In this document: positions 6,064 to 6,293 of the stretch, in pieces | Position numbering within the stretch: the stretch's first letter is position 1 | How the letters are laid out: each line of letters starts with the position of its first letter | Assembly (NCBI GenBank): GCA_023301015.1 | Contig: JALZVI010000011.1 | Span: 1-6,293 of the forward strand | Reading direction: 5' to 3' | Source of the DNA: Rickettsiales bacterium | GTDB lineage: Bacteria > Pseudomonadota > Alphaproteobacteria > Rickettsiales > 21-14-0-20-44-7 | DNA length: 6,293 bases | The notes under the pieces: model-generated | The model's input: only the letters and a program-made list of their open reading frames with translations | What the model was told of the DNA's origin: nothing | Database searches by the model: none | Program-made: the position numbers and the translations under genes

Positions 6064-6160
6064 CGATCTCAATTCTGATTCCACACACCATAAGAAACGT
6101 AGTCGAACGATCTCACACGTCACATTTTTGCTAGCACATTGCTTGCTTTCACCCTCTCCA
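6064..6160. other. Spacer between the last element gene and the tRNA terminator
   Basis: About 100 bp without a gene. It holds one more GAAAC (6094-6098) and the octamer CGATCTCA twice (6064-6071, 6108-6115). If the tRNA marks an integration site, the element's right boundary would be expected here or at the tRNA 3' end, but no duplicate of the tRNA end is found in the window. Confidence 0.35.
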
Positions 6161-6201
6161 GAAAACAAGAAACCCGCTTATCCGTTAAGATAAAGCGGGT
6201 T
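6160..6201 (-). terminator. Intrinsic terminator of tRNA-Lys
   Basis: Read on the minus strand, AACCCGCTTTATC (6201-6189), a 6-nt loop and GATAAGCGGGTT (6182-6171) form a 12-bp stem with one bulged base, followed by the T-rich tail TCTTGTTTTC. It begins about 10 nt after the mature tRNA 3' end, the normal place for a tRNA terminator. The + strand side has no T-run, so it is not a good terminator for the gene on the left. Confidence 0.85.
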
Positions 6202-6211
6202 ATAAAGAAAG

Positions 6212-6284
6212 TACGCAGACTGGGACTCGAACCCAGGACCAATTGGTTAAAAGCCAACTGCTCTACCAACTGAGCTATCTGCGC
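6212..6284 (-). tRNA. tRNA-Lys (anticodon UUU)
   Basis: A complete 73-nt tRNA on the minus strand. The acceptor stem GCGCAGA pairs with TCTGCGT (G1-U72 wobble) with discriminator A73. TA at positions 8-9 is followed by the D arm GCTCAGTTGGTAGAGC. The anticodon stem GTTGG/CCAAT encloses the loop CTTTTAA, giving anticodon UUU (bases 6251-6249). The T arm carries GGTTCGAGTCC. CCA is not encoded; the next base is C. It decodes AAA/AAG lysine codons. tRNA genes are common integration targets, and the mobile-type genes lie off its 3' side. Confidence 0.96.
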
Positions 6285-6293
6285 TTTGGTTGG

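Noticed and set aside
6212..6284. Duplicate tRNA-Lys 3' end (att pair) inside the window
   Set aside because: I looked for the tRNA 3' sequence elsewhere in the window and found none, so integration at this tRNA cannot be shown here.

Overview
The window looks like the edge of an accessory, probably integrative, region beside a host tRNA-Lys gene. Its GC content is mixed to moderately high and protein genes lie only on the + strand. No marker gene fixes the host. The style of the HTH, primase and RepA-like proteins reminds me of elements in Verrucomicrobiota and related PVC bacteria, but this is a low-confidence inference.

Left part (1-1554): the 3' end of an mcrB-type GTPase gene, cut by the window edge, followed 6 nt later by a full-length mcrC. 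Together they form a modification-dependent (McrBC, type IV) restriction system. An unrecognised 312-residue gene (1635-2573) follows, with arginine codon use unlike its neighbours.

Middle part (2574-5192): a non-coding stretch with imperfect 22-bp tandem repeats leads into a tightly coupled replication operon. It holds a small excisionase/AlpA-like HTH protein, a CHC2 zinc-finger protein fused to what looks like an archaeo-eukaryotic primase (AEP) domain, and a RepA-like RecA-fold ATPase with a C-terminal HTH. Successive genes overlap by 1 nt (TAATG) and 4 nt (ATGA).

Right part (5193-6293): about 260 bp packed with GAAAC/GTTTC words, two dyads and an exact 20-bp direct repeat, a good candidate origin or initiator-binding region. 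Next come a protein combining a winged-helix-like N-terminus with a small-terminase-like helical segment, a short spacer, and on the minus strand tRNA-Lys(UUU) with its own terminator.

Together, HTH regulator + primase + RepA-like ATPase + iteron-like DNA + TerS-like protein + defence cargo beside a tRNA gene resembles the layout of a phage satellite (PICI-like) or an integrated plasmid. No integrase, capsid gene or second attachment site is visible, so that identity is a hypothesis.
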